Part shown: positions 16,866 to 27,120 of the stretch, one piece after another
How positions within the stretch are numbered: position 1 is the first letter of the stretch
How the letters are laid out: every line of letters begins with the position of its first letter
Source: Paracoccus sp. DMF-8
Lineage (GTDB): Bacteria > Pseudomonadota > Alphaproteobacteria > Rhodobacterales > Rhodobacteraceae
Length of the DNA stretch: 64,000 nt
Direction of reading: 5' to 3'
NCBI RefSeq assembly: GCF_029309835.1
Contig: NZ_JARJHL010000017.1
Span: 434,001-498,000 of the forward strand
The notes under the pieces: model-generated
Database searches by the model: none
Seen by the model: the letters and a program-made list of their open reading frames with translations, nothing else
What the model was told of the DNA's origin: nothing
Position numbers and translations under genes: made by a program

Positions 16866-19754
16866 GTGACAAAGCCGCAGGATGGCAAACCAAAGTCGCT
16901 TATCATCAACTACGCCCTTCGTCTGCCCCGCCCAGCACTGGGCGCCGAGAGCCGGACGGCATGCTGGAGATCATGCCCGAGCGCCGCCCCGCGAGCTACG
17001 AGGTGTTCGACGCCGCGCAACAACACCAGGCGGGCGGAGAACGCTGGACCTGGTCGAACACGATCCGAGGCCGGGTGGATGCAATGGCGTGCGCGGGCTG
17101 GATCCCGGCGTGACCATCGTCACGCGGCGATCTGCTTGAACACTGGCACGACCAGACCGAGGGCGTCGGGCGCTATCCATTCTACTTCTGCCAGCTGGAG
17201 GCGATCGAGACGCTGATCTGGTGCAGTCGAAGCGGCGGAAGAATACAAGCAGGGAATACGTCGTGCCCGGGCGATGGCGGGCCGTGGCAACGCCTGTGCA
17301 ACAAGATGGCGACCGGTGCAGGCAAGACCACGGTGATGGCCATGATCATCACGTGGCAGGTGCTGAACGCCCTGACCTACCCGAAGCGGAACAAGGATTT
17401 CAGTCGGGCCGATCTTTATCGTGGCGCCGGGTCTGACGGTGAAGGAGCGGCTGCAGGTGCTGATGCCCAGCGCGGGCAGCTATTACGACGAGTTCAACCT
17501 GTGCCCGTCAGAGGCGCTGACGGCCAGAAGCTGAACCAGGCCGAGGTCCGGATCGAGAACTGGCACACGCTGATGCCTGCGGCTCGAAGCCGAAGCGTTC
17601 GGTGGTCAAGAAGGGCGCCGAGTCCGACGAGGCATTTACCCGCCGCGTTCTCGGCAAGCTGGCGGCGCACTTTAAAGACATCGTGGTGATCAACGACGAG
17701 GCGCACCACGCCTACCGGAAGCCCGCCGAGGCTGAAGATCAGCAAGAAGGCCGGCCGCCGAAGCCGGGATCGACCTGGACGAGGCGACACGCTGGATCGA
17801 GGGGCTGGACCGGCTGCACAAGACGCGCCGCATCCAGCGGTGCTTTGACCTCTCGGCCACGCCGTTTGCGCCGACCGGCAAGGCCAGCACCGATACCGCG
17901 CTGTTCGACTGGATCGTCTCGGATTTCGGCCTGAACGACGCGATTGAGGCCGGGCTGGTCAAGACGCCGCGCGTCGTGGTGCGGGACGACGCGATGCCCG
18001 ACAGCGACGACCCTGCGGTCGAAGCTCTATCATCATCTACCGGGACCCAGTCTGTGGCGGAAGACCTGAACCGCGTAAGGCCGAGCCGCACGAGGCGCTG
18101 CCGAAGCTGGTGCAGGACGCCTACACAATCGCTTGGCGCCGACTGGCGCGCAACAGCTCAGCGCCAGTGGGCCAGACAGCAAGCACCACTCGCCGCCCGT
18201 GATGCTGACGGTCTGCAACCGGACGGAAACCGCGGCGCGCGATCGAGCACTACTTCAATCAGGGCGACGTGCACTGGCAGGAACTGTCCTGGCCCATGCA
18301 GACCCTTCGCGTCGACTCGCGGGTGCTGGAGAAGGCCGAGGTCGGCGAGACCGCCACGTGCCGACAAGGGCTATGAGGATCGGCTGGAGCAGGATCGATC
18401 GACGCGGCCGCGGATCCCCGAAGACCCGGAAGGATCGCCTCCGAAGGCGCTGAAGAAGGAGGAGCTCCTGCGCGAGATCGTCGACAACGTCGGCAAGCGC
18501 GGCGGCGCCGGGCAGAGACGTGCAGACGGTGATCTCGGTCGCCATGCTCTCCGAAGGCTGGGACGCGAAGAACGTCACTCACATCATGGGCCTGCGGGCG
18601 TTCACGTCACAGCTGCTGTGCGAACAGGTCATCGGCCGCGGGCTGCGGCGCGTGGTCTACGACACGGACGAGAACGGGCTGTTCCTGCCCGGAATATGTC
18701 AACGTTTTCGGCGTGCCGCTGTCGATCTACGAGCCGGGCGAAGTTGGCGAGGCGCCGCCGCCGCCGAAGCCCAGCACGCAGATCGATGTGATCCCGGAGC
18801 GGCGCGGAACTCGAGCTGCGTTGGCCGAACGTGCTGCGCATCGAGACGGTGGTGAAGCCGGATTCTGACGGTGGACTGGGCGAATGCCGTCGATGTTGAC
18901 ACTCGACCCGGCCGCGACGGCGATCTCGCGCCGAGACTCGCCCCCGCTCTGGGCGGCGCGGCGGACATGAGCAAGGTCACGGCAACATCGACCTCGTCGT
19001 TCGCTGCCCGAGGAATTCCGGCTACAACGGCTGACCTTCGTTGCTGCCCGCAAGGCGTTCGCCGACGCTGAAGGCCAGCTTCAAGGGCAACGAGGAATAC
19101 CTCGTGCTGCAGCTGATCCGGCTGGTCGAGACCTTCCTCGCGAGTCGGACCAGGTCGACATTCCGTCGCTGTTCCACACAGACCCGATCCGCCGCCGCGT
19201 GCTGATCGCACTGAACATCGACAACGATGGTCCAGCACCTGATGCGGTTCGTCACCGAGCCAGAACACCACGGCACTGACCCCGGTGTTCGACGAGGAAA
19301 ACCCCATCGGCAGCACGGGCCAGATGCGCGCGTGGTACACGACGAAGCCCAACTTCCCCACCATCAAGTCCCACATCAGCCACGTTGTCGGGGACTCTGC
19401 GTGGGAGCAATACGCTGCGCGAACATCTTCGAGGGCGCGGGACGAAGTCGATTGCCTACGCCAAGAACGATCACCTTGAGCTTCCAGATCCACTACCTCT
19501 GGCAGGGGTCGCGGCGTCGCTACGTGCCGGATTTCATCGTCCGCCTCCGGAATGGCGTCACGCTCGCATTGGAGATCAAGGGGGTCGATAGCCCGCAGAA
19601 CAAGGCTAAGCAGGACGCACTGGCCGAGTGGGTGAGTGCCGTCAACGCTGCGGGCGGGTTTGAAACATGGGCGTGGGACGTCGCATTCGAGGCGGCGCAT
19701 GTGCACGACATCGTTTCACGCCATTCAGCCACAAGACCTCTGGGCGGACCCTAG
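16866..19754 (+). pseudogene. Type III-like restriction enzyme Res (BPTD_3080-like), many frameshifts
   Basis: Pieces in all three frames add up to one DEAD/DEAH restriction helicase: 'RYPFYFCQLEAIETLIW', Walker A 'CNKMATGAGKTTVMAMI', 'APGLTVKERLQVL', 'VVINDEAHHAYRKP' (DEAH-type box), 'QTVISVAMLSEGWDAKNV', 'QLLCEQVIGRGLRRVVYD', and a PD-(D/E)XK end 'RYVPDFIVRLRNGVTLALEI'. The frame changes roughly every 100-300 bp, yet codons and motifs stay well conserved and internal stops in the right frame are rare. That pattern fits indel errors in the assembly better than an old pseudogene; as written it cannot make Res. A GTG at 16866 just after the mod stop is the likely start. Confidence 0.75.
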
Positions 19755-19875
19755 GGAAACCACGCAGGACCAGGTGAATTGGACTCGCTGTTGCAGGTCG
19801 GGAAGACAACGTGAAAACCGTGCGGCGACCTAGAACAGGTTGCCAGTCGAAGTATCTGAGGGAGCAATTCTTAGC

Positions 19876-20887
19876 ATGGCGCTTTTTGACTGGTTGTTCG
19901 GCCGCACTCCAAAACCGTCTCAACAGACCCAACCCGAACGCGCCAAAGAAGAGTTTCGACCCACCCCAATCATTCGCGCACATCAAAGATCGACTTTCAC
20001 TCACGCTCCTCGCGTGCCAGAGGGCAGTTTCCGGTTCGTTGCGCTGGATGTCGAAACCGCGTGCAGTGATGTAGCCAGCATCTGCCAGATCGGGCTAGCC
20101 TGCGTGCAGCCAGACAACCAGATCCAGACCTTCTCCATGCTGGTCAATCCCGGCACCAGGTTCGACGTCTTCAACATTCAGCTCCACGGCATTGGCCCGG
20201 ACCACTGTGGCGGATGCCCCCGATTCCCTGACGCGGCTGGATGCTCTGCTCCCTTTGCTGTCACGCCACCAACTCATCCAGCATAGCAACTTCGACAAGC
20301 AGGCGATGAATGCTGCCTGCAGTTTCAGCGGCATCAAGATCCCTGATCTGCGCTGGAACGACAGCGTACAGATTGCAAGACGCGCATGGCCCGAGTTGAA
20401 GGGTAACGGCGGACATGGGTTGGCAAACCTCAAGCGCACGCTGAACCTGCAGTTCCACCACCATGACGCAGGCGAAGATGCACGCGCCGCTGCTTTGGTC
20501 GTGCTTCATGCCGAGATTCAACTTCGGCTTCCATTTGAGGAACTGATCAAACCGGCGCCCAAGAAGAGCTACTCAGCAGCCATCACCATGGAGGGCGATC
20601 CCAAAGGTGCACTGGCCGGTTCCATTGTGGTCTTCACCGGCACACTGGGCATGGCCCGAAGCGAAGCAGCTGAGCTCGCTGCCAGCGCCGGTATGTCGGT
20701 TAAGGCGAGCGTAACCAAAGAGACAACGCATTTGGTCGTCGGTGACCAAGATCTGAACGTGCTTGCTGGGCACACAAAGAGCAGCAAGCACCGCAAGGCC
20801 GAGGACATGCAAAGAGCGGGGCATCCCATTCGCATTATCGGCGAAAGTGCCTTCAGGGCCCTCGTCGCGAAATCGAAGGCAAGCTGA
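19876..20887 (+). CDS. DEDDh 3'-5' exonuclease fused to a BRCT domain, one frameshift
   Basis: The N-terminal part carries the exonuclease motif 'FRFVALDVETACSDVASICQ' (D-x-E) and 'QLHGIGPDH'. After a frame switch near 20205 it continues 'QHSNFDKQAMNAAC' (motif II region) and 'GGHGLANLKRTL...GEDARAAA' (motif III H and D). The C-terminus is a BRCT domain ('SIVVFTGTLGMARSEAAELA', 'KETTHLVVGDQ'), as in PolC-epsilon-like and ligase proteins. GAGGGA precedes the ATG. It directly follows the Mod/Res genes and may be part of that system. About 336 residues after correcting the shift. Confidence 0.75.
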
Positions 20888-20900
20888 TACCCCCTTCTCT

Positions 20901-21148
20901 GGTTCCTCCCCGGCCCTGGACGTATGCGGGGGGGCGCAGCGCGGCGGTTCGCTAGCGTGAGGCAGTTTCACCGGGGAAGCCAGGAGGAAGCCACCTTGCG
21001 CGCTGATGCCGGAATTCGTGAGTCAGATCAGCGGCTTGCGGAAGCACGATCTGGCCGGGGTGGATTCCCGGCGGGAAGCCAGGGAAGCCACCTCCGGGGA
21101 AGCCAGGTGGGCGGAAGCCACCACGGGAAGCCAGTTCATTGGAAGCCG
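20901..21148. repeat. Intergenic repeat copy 1: 57-bp block plus GGAAGCCA octamers
   Basis: A 57-bp block (20901-20957, with GTATGCGGGGGGGCGCAGCG and TTCGCTAGCG) is followed by the octamer GGAAGCCA at 20975, 20986, 21074, 21083, 21098, 21113 and 21126 and a variant at 21141. The same block and a related octamer set recur at 33196-33430 in the same orientation. No gene is seen in 20888-21284. Function unknown. Confidence 0.7.
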
Positions 21149-21284
21149 TTGAATCCGCTTCACTTTTCGGGTTGACAGACCTGCCCCCATTGACCTACCC
21201 CTTGATCATCGAAGAATTGCGCCCGGAGGAACCCCCTCGCGGGCGCTTTTCATTTCCCCTCCCACACATCCCGAGCCCCGCCCC

Positions 21285-22547
21285 ATGGATCTCGTCTTCG
21301 CGCCGAGCCGGGTAGAGTCCTGGCCGATTGCCCGGCTGCGCCCCTATGCCCGCAATGCCAAGATGCATGGCGACGACCAAGTGGCGAAGATCGCCGCGAG
21401 CATGGCCAAGTTCGGCTGGACCGTGCCCTGCATGGTGGCCGACGACGGCGAGCTGATCGCGGGCCATGGTCAGGTGCTGGCCGCGACCATGCTCGGCCTG
21501 ACCGAGGTGCCGGTGATCCGGCTCAGCCATCTCGACGAGGCCGAACGCCGCGCCTACCGGATCGCCGACAACAAGCTCACGGAACTGGGCGAATGGGACG
21601 AGGCCCTGCTGCGCGACGAGATCGCGGGGCTTCTGGCCGAGGATTTCGACCTGACCCTGCTCGGTATCAGCGACGATGACCTCGACGCGCTGCTGCGGGA
21701 TCCCGAGGCGCTGGGCGGCGACGGCCCGGTCGAGGGCGAGGACGATGTTCCCGATCTGCCTGTCACGCCAGTTTCGGTGCCGGGCGACCTCTGGCAGCTG
21801 GGCGCGCACCGGCTGATCTGCGGCGACAGCACGGCGGCGGATGTGGTGGGACGGCTGCTCGGGGATGTGCGCCCACTGCTGATGGTCACCGACCCGCCCT
21901 ATGGCGTGGAGTATGATCCCTCCTGGCGCAACCAAGCAGGCGCGGCCAAGACCAAACGCACCGGCAAGGTGCTGAACGACGACCGCGCCGACTGGCGCGA
22001 GGCTTGGGCGCTGTTCCCCGGCGACGTCGCCTATGTCTGGCACGGCGCGCTGCATGCGAGGACCGTGGCGGAAAGCCTCGTGGCCGCGGGCTTCGCCATC
22101 CGGTCGCAGATCATCTGGGCAAAGGATCGGCTGGTGCTCAGCCGCGGCGATTACCACTGGCAGCACGAGCCCTGCTGGTATGCGGTGCGCGCCAAGGGCA
22201 AGGGCCATTGGGCCGGGGACCGCAAGCAGACGACGCTGTGGCAGATCGCCAACCGGGATCAGGACGCCGACACGGTGCATGGCACGCAGAAGCCGGTCGA
22301 GTGCATGCGCCGCCCGATCCTGAACAATTCGAGCCCCTGCCAAGCGGTCTATGAGCCATTCATGGGATCCGGCACCACGCTGATCGCGGCCGAGACCACA
22401 GGCCGGGTCTGCTTCGGGGTCGAGTTGAACCCGGCCTATGTCGACGTGGCCATCGAGCGCTGGCAGTCGTTCACAGGGCAGGAGGCTGTGCTGGCGGACA
22501 CCGGCGGGACCTTTGCCGCCCTCAAGGCCAAGCGGCTCGCGCCATGA
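21285..22547 (+). CDS. ParB-like nuclease domain / N6-N4 DNA methyltransferase fusion 1
   Basis: 420 residues. A ParB/sulfiredoxin-like N-terminal domain (residues 10-110; 'ELIAGHGQVLAATMLGL' carries the GHGR-type motif, 'RRAYRIADNKLTELGEWDE') is fused to a DNA methyltransferase with 'MVTDPPYGVEYD' (motif IV) and 'VYEPFMGSGTTLIAAETTGR' (SAM motif I). Such fusions are typical of phages and gene-transfer-agent-like elements, just before the terminase, and probably modify phage DNA. Its stop overlaps the next ATG (ATGA). Confidence 0.9.
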   Translation: MDLVFAPSRVESWPIARLRPYARNAKMHGDDQVAKIAASMAKFGWTVPCMVADDGELIAGHGQVLAATMLGLTEVPVIRLSHLDEAERRAYRIADNKLTELGEWDEALLRDEIAGLLAEDFDLTLLGISDDDLDALLRDPEALGGDGPVEGEDDVPDLPVTPVSVPGDLWQLGAHRLICGDSTAADVVGRLLGDVRPLLMVTDPPYGVEYDPSWRNQAGAAKTKRTGKVLNDDRADWREAWALFPGDVAYVWHGALHARTVAESLVAAGFAIRSQIIWAKDRLVLSRGDYHWQHEPCWYAVRAKGKGHWAGDRKQTTLWQIANRDQDADTVHGTQKPVECMRRPILNNSSPCQAVYEPFMGSGTTLIAAETTGRVCFGVELNPAYVDVAIERWQSFTGQEAVLADTGGTFAALKAKRLAP

Positions 22548-23871
22548 ACGCGCCCCTCCTGCCCGGCCGGATCGAGCATTGGCCGCTTGCGCGCCTTCGC
22601 CCCTATGCCCGCAATGCCAAGACCCACGATGCCGACCAGGTCACGAAGATCGCCGCCAGCATGGCCGAATTCGGATGGACCGTTCCCTGCCTCGTCGCGG
22701 CCGACGGCGAATTGATCGCGGGCCATGGCCGCGTCCTGGCCGCGGCACAGCTCGGGCTGGCGGAGGCGCCGGTCATCGTGCTCGGCCACCTGACCGAGGC
22801 GCAACGTCGTGCCTATCGCATCGCCGACAACAAGCTGACCGAACTGGGCGGGTGGGACGAGGCACTCCTGCTCGAGGAACTGCGGGGCCTGATGGCCGAG
22901 GACTTCGACCTCGGGCTGATCGGGATCCCGGAGAATGAACTGGACGCGCTGCTGCATGACGCCGACGACCGCGCGCCCATCGACGATGACACCGCCGACA
23001 CCATCCCTGACGCTCCGGCTGACCCGATCACTCACCCCGGCGATATCTGGGCGCTGGGCGACCACCGGCTGATCTGCGGCGATGCGACCGACCCGGCCGT
23101 GGTGGCGCGACTGATGAACAGGGCGCAGGCGGCGCTCCTTTCAGCTCCCCGCCCTACGCGCAGCAGCGCGACTATGGCGCAGCGAAGGAGAAGGTCGGTG
23201 ATTGGGATGCGCTGATGCAGGGCGTGTTCGCCGCAGCACCCGTCGCCGCCGACGCCCAGTTGCTGGTCAACCTCGGCCTCGTCCATCGCGATGGCGAATG
23301 GATCCCATATTGGGAGGGCTGGCTCGACTGGATGCGCGCGCAGGGCTGGCGGCGCTTCGGTTGGTACATCTGGGACCAGGGGCCCGGCCTGCCGGGAGAC
23401 TGGAACAGGCGGCTGGCGCCGTCGCACGAGTTCATCTTCCACTTCAACCGCCAGCCCCGCAAACCGAACAAGACGGTCGAGAGCAAGCACGCGGGCGAAA
23501 CCCTGGGCGGTGGTGGCCTGCGCGGGGCCGACGGCACGGTCCATCGCAAGACCGGCTACGGCAACGCGATCCAGAGCCACCGCATCCCCGATAGCGTGTT
23601 CCGGATCATGCGCCACAAGGGCGGACTTGGCGCAGCCGGATCGCACCCGGCCGTGTTCCCGGTGGCGCTGGTGGAGGCTGTGCTGGAGGCCTTCACCAAT
23701 CCGGGCGACCTGGTGTTCGAACCCTTCTGCGGCTCGGGCACCCAGCTGATCGCCGCGGAACGCACCGGGCGGCGCTGCTTCGCGGTGGAACTGGACCCGG
23801 TCTATTGCGACGTCGCGGTGCGGCGGTGGGAGATGGCGACGGGGCGGAAGGGGAAAATCTTCATAGATTGA
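22544..23871 (+). CDS. ParB-like / DNA methyltransferase fusion 2, one frameshift
   Basis: Tandem paralogue of the preceding gene. The ParB-like half is intact ('ELIAGHGRVLAAAQLGLAEA'), then one T seems missing near 23140: the first frame ends 'MNRAQAALLS', while the methyltransferase half 'SSPPYAQQRDYG' to 'LVFEPFCGSGTQLIAAERTG' is in the next frame. Motif IV is SPPYAQQRDYG, a type found in N4-cytosine or N6-adenine enzymes, so its target may differ from copy 1. Last phage-like gene here; no terminase follows. Confidence 0.85.
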
Positions 23872-23937
23872 TTCCTTGCAAAACCAATTGGTTCACGGGA
23901 CAAGTGGGCGCTCCCGCAGCGAACTGCACAAAACCTG

Positions 23938-24313
23938 TTAGGCAACTGCGTTTTGGAGGTCACTCAGGTAACCATCGCATCCCATGAAATAGCCAGCGAC
24001 CCCTTGCATGACGTTGGCCAGTGTCGGGAGGTGCAGGTCGGCATAGGCTACAGGCACAGGGTTGCCCTGTCGGTCCACTGGATAGCGATAGGAATAAGAA
24101 CCGGGGTCAATCTTCGCGAACTCAAGGATTATCTCGCCAACCACCGGGTCGGCCTCGTCAGGGTCTGGAGTACCGTATCGCTCAAGAATTTCTACGAATT
24201 CAGACCACAACTTGGCTAAATCATGCGACTTCCAGTTGGGTTCGACCCCCACAGTAGGCCCGAAAGTAGCAATTTGGTACTTTAGCGATAATTCAAGAAA
24301 CTGCCGATAGTTG
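23938..24313 (-). pseudogene. C-terminal part of a HEPN-like gene split by IS66
   Basis: Reads on the minus strand from the IS66 left end: 'NYRQFLELSLKYQIATFG', 'NWKSHDLAKLWSEFVEILER' and on to 'CDGYLSDLQNAVA'. Removing the IS and one target duplicate joins it in frame to the N-terminal part at 26838-27081, giving one protein of about 200 residues. The helix with FLELSLK and the later HDLAKLW resemble HEPN-domain proteins of defence regions; that reading is tentative. Confidence 0.75.
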
Positions 24314-24414
24314 GTAAGCGCGACGCCGATCCCCTCCTGCCATTTTTGAGTTGATGCCTTCATTCTCCACGCACATGTGCGGCGGAGGTTTTGGATTTGG
24401 AGAGAGACGGCAAA

Positions 24415-24831
24415 ATGGGCGTCCAATTGGACGGCTCTATAGGCGTCGGGGTCTCGCGGCTTGAGGTGATCGGGGGGCCAAGCGGTCGTCGGCGGCGGAC
24501 GAAGGCAGAGCGGGCGCGGATCGCGGCGGAGAGCATGATGCCCGGGGTGACGGTCGCAGATACTGCGCGCAAGCACGGCACGACCCGCTGGCAGATTTAC
24601 GATTGGCGCAAGCAGATACGCAAAGGTAATTTGGTGGTGCCCGAAAGCGTGGCGGCCTTGCCGTTCTTCGCGGAACTGGTGGTTGATGACAGCGCGACTG
24701 AGGCTTCGGCGGCCGTCCCCGGGTCTGATCTCGAAATCGTGGTGGGCGACATCGTCATCCGCGCGGGTCCTGGTGTCGACGAGGGCCAACTGACCCGGGC
24801 AATCCGCGCGGCACGGGCAGCGGCGTCGTGA
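24415..24831 (+). CDS. tnpA: IS66 accessory protein TnpA
   Basis: About 138 residues from the ATG at 24415, placed 8 nt after GGAGAG. Basic HTH part 'RRRRTKAERARIAAESMMPG' and 'HGTTRWQIYDWRKQIRKGNL' as in IS66 OrfA, with the usual acidic C-terminus ending in Ala-rich sequence. Required with TnpB and TnpC for IS66 transposition. Confidence 0.88.
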   Translation: MGVQLDGSIGVGVSRLEVIGGPSGRRRRTKAERARIAAESMMPGVTVADTARKHGTTRWQIYDWRKQIRKGNLVVPESVAALPFFAELVVDDSATEASAAVPGSDLEIVVGDIVIRAGPGVDEGQLTRAIRAARAAAS

Positions 24832-24852
24832 TGTTCGGCCAGGGGCGGCCCG

Positions 24853-25185
24853 GTGAAGGTCTTCGTGGCGACCCGGCCTGTCGACTTTCGCAAGGGGATC
24901 GACGGTCTGGCACTGGCGGTGCAGGAGATGTTCGGGATGGACCCGTTCTGCGGAGCCGCCTTTGTGTTCCGAGCGAAGCGGGCGGATCGGATCAAGCTCT
25001 TGATCTGGGATCAGACCGGGATGGTGCTGGTTCACAAGCGGCTCGAGGGCGGCAAGTTCGTCTGGCCACAGGTGCGCGACGGGGTCATGCGCATGTCCGG
25101 AGCGCAGTTTGCAGCGCTGTTTGAGGGCGTGGATTGGCGGCTGGTCCGACCCGAACAGGCGCGGCGCCCGCTGGCGGCGGGGTGA
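24853..25185 (+). CDS. tnpB: IS66 accessory protein TnpB
   Basis: 110 residues from a GTG at 24853. The IS66 OrfB signature 'ATRPVDFRKGIDGLALAVQE' and 'LLIWDQTGMVLVHKRLEGGK' are present. Other family members begin about 8 residues earlier, and those residues are in another frame here, so the start may be disturbed by an indel near 24850. Confidence 0.9.
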   Translation: MKVFVATRPVDFRKGIDGLALAVQEMFGMDPFCGAAFVFRAKRADRIKLLIWDQTGMVLVHKRLEGGKFVWPQVRDGVMRMSGAQFAALFEGVDWRLVRPEQARRPLAAG

Positions 25186-25253
25186 CTGGCAGGCTGCGTC
25201 GAAACGCCTGTTTTTGCTGGCCTGCAAGGGCATCCTGTGATTCACTTCCCGCC

Positions 25254-26817
25254 ATGGAAACAGCTGATCTTGCGCGCGAAAACGCCCTGCTGAAGGCCCG
25301 CCTCGCCGAGGTGGAGGCGACGCTGGCCGAGACGCAAGAGGCCAATCGGCGGCTGCAGGATATCCTGCACGCGGCGCAGCGCGAGAAATTCGGCAAGCGC
25401 TCCGAAAAGCTCTCGCCCGACCAGTTCAACCTGCCCCTGGAAGATGCCGAATTTGCTCAAGGTGTGCTCGAGGCAGCACAAGAAAAGGCCGAAGCGGCGA
25501 TGCAGCGGGCGCGCGGGGAAACACCCGCAAGCCCAAGCGCAACCGCGGGCATCTGCCGTCCCATCTGCCTCGGGTTGAGCGCGTGATCGAGCCTGCCAGC
25601 ACGCTCTGTCCCTGCGGTTGCGGCGAGATGTCCGGGATCGGGGAAGACGTGTCCGAACGTCTCGACGTGATCCCCGCCCAGTTCCGGGTGCTGGTCACGC
25701 GGCGCCCGAAATACGCCTGCCGCCGTTGCTCGCAAGCTGTCGCGCAGGCCCATGCCCCCGAGCATGTCGTGCCCGGCGGGCTGCCCACGGAACTCTTCAT
25801 CGCCTGGATTATCGTCTCGAAGTTCGGTCACCACCTGCCGTTTTATCGGCAGGCCGAGATCTTCAAGCGGCAAGGGATCGATCTGGACCGCGGCACACTC
25901 GGCAACTGGGTCGGGCGCGCCTGTTTCCACCTCATGCCGGTCATCAACCACATGCGCGCCCATCTGCGCAGTGCCGACCGCATCTTCGTGGATGAAACCC
26001 GCGCGCCGGTGCTGGAACCGGGCCTGAAACGCACCAAGAGCGGATTCTTCTGGGCCGTCGTATCCGATGATCGCGGCCATGGCGGGGCTGGCCCACCCAT
26101 CGTGCTCTTCCACTATGCCCTGGCCGGGGTAAGGCGCATCCGCTGAACTTCCTCGCCGGATACCACGGCCGCTTCCTGCAATGCGACGCCTACCAGTCCT
26201 ACAACGCGATGACCGAGATCGCGCGCGACAATGGCCCGTGGCAACTGGTCTATTGCTGGACCCATGTCCGCCGCCGCTTCGTAAAGCGCTTCGAGAGCGA
26301 TGGTTCACCCATTGCCGAGGAAATGCTGCGCCAGATCGCGCTGCTTTATCAGATCGAGAAGTCCGTGCGGAGCAAGGAGGCCGCTATGCGCCTTGCTGCC
26401 CGGCGTGAGCATTCGGCCCCGATCATCGCGGCGCTGAATCCCTGGCTGGAAGCCCAACTCTCGCGCATCCCGCAGAAATCCCAGCTTGCCGAAGACATCC
26501 GCTACTCCCTCGCGCACTGGCCCGGACTGATCCGCTTCCTCGAGCACGGCATGCTGGAACTCGACACCAACCCGGTCGAGAACCAGATCAGGCCGATTGC
26601 CCTGACAAGAAAAAATGCACTCTTCGCCGGGAATGAAGTCGGCGCCGAAAACTGGGCTATGCTCGCCTCGCTGGTCGCTACCTGCAAGATGTCCGACGTG
26701 AACCCGGTCGACTATCTCGCCGCCACACTGCGCGCCATCCTCGACGGTCACCCACAAAGCGGTATCGAAGACCTCATGCCATGGCGCTTCAACCAGCCGT
26801 CAAGCCTCGCAGCATAG
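25254..26817 (+). CDS. tnpC: IS66 transposase TnpC, two frameshifts
   Basis: The DDE transposase of IS66. Three frame pieces join to a normal-length protein: a coiled-coil start ('METADLARENALLKARLAEV'), the zinc-finger and DDE core ('CPCGCGEMSG', 'YACRRCSQAVAQAH', 'ADRIFVDETRAPVLEPG'), and the end ('LQCDAYQSYNAM', 'PVENQIRPIALTRKNALFAG'). Switches are near 25513 and 26125, each a single base. The IS ends and target duplication are intact, so insertion was recent and the shifts may be sequence errors. Confidence 0.85.
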
Positions 26818-26837
26818 GGCCGCAACGTCGCGCTTAC

Positions 26838-27081
26838 GATAGTTGAATATGATCGGAAAGACAAGGACATGCCGCATGGGCGCGTTGTCGGCTGTGGCCG
26901 CGACCATCAAATCAGCCGCCGACTTGTATCCGTCTGTCATAAGGACAAGGCGCGTGAACCCATCGTCAGCTATGTTTGCGTTGTCAAAAGGATCCTCAGC
27001 CATGATGAACGGTTTGTCACCCTGTGCTGGCCATCTAAACTTGCTGTTCAGAATGTCTTCGAATGATTTTCTTTTTGCCAT
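26838..27081 (-). pseudogene. N-terminal part of the HEPN-like gene split by IS66
   Basis: Begins at the ATG at 27081 (MAKRKSFEDILNSKF) and runs to the IS66 right end at 'HVLVFPIIFNYR'. The residues NYR are then repeated from the target duplication on the other side, which proves that the two halves were one gene. It runs against the neighbouring Mod genes and was probably a separate small gene of the defence region. Confidence 0.75.
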
Positions 27082-27120
27082 TCCCGTCAACCCGCCCTTG
27101 GTGTTCTTGGAGTAATGCTA

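Larger units (their letters stand above)
24314..26837. mobile_element. Complete IS66-family insertion sequence
   Basis: 2524 bp bounded by inverted repeats: GTAAGCGCGACG at 24314 and its complement ending at 26837. The 8-bp direct repeat GATAGTTG lies on both sides (24306-24313 and 26838-26845), the target duplication length usual for IS66. It holds tnpA, tnpB and tnpC in one direction and interrupts the HEPN-like gene. Confidence 0.95.

Noticed and set aside
20901..21148. GGAAGCCA octamers as a CRISPR array
   Set aside because: Repeats are only 8 bp, spacing is irregular and no cas genes are near.
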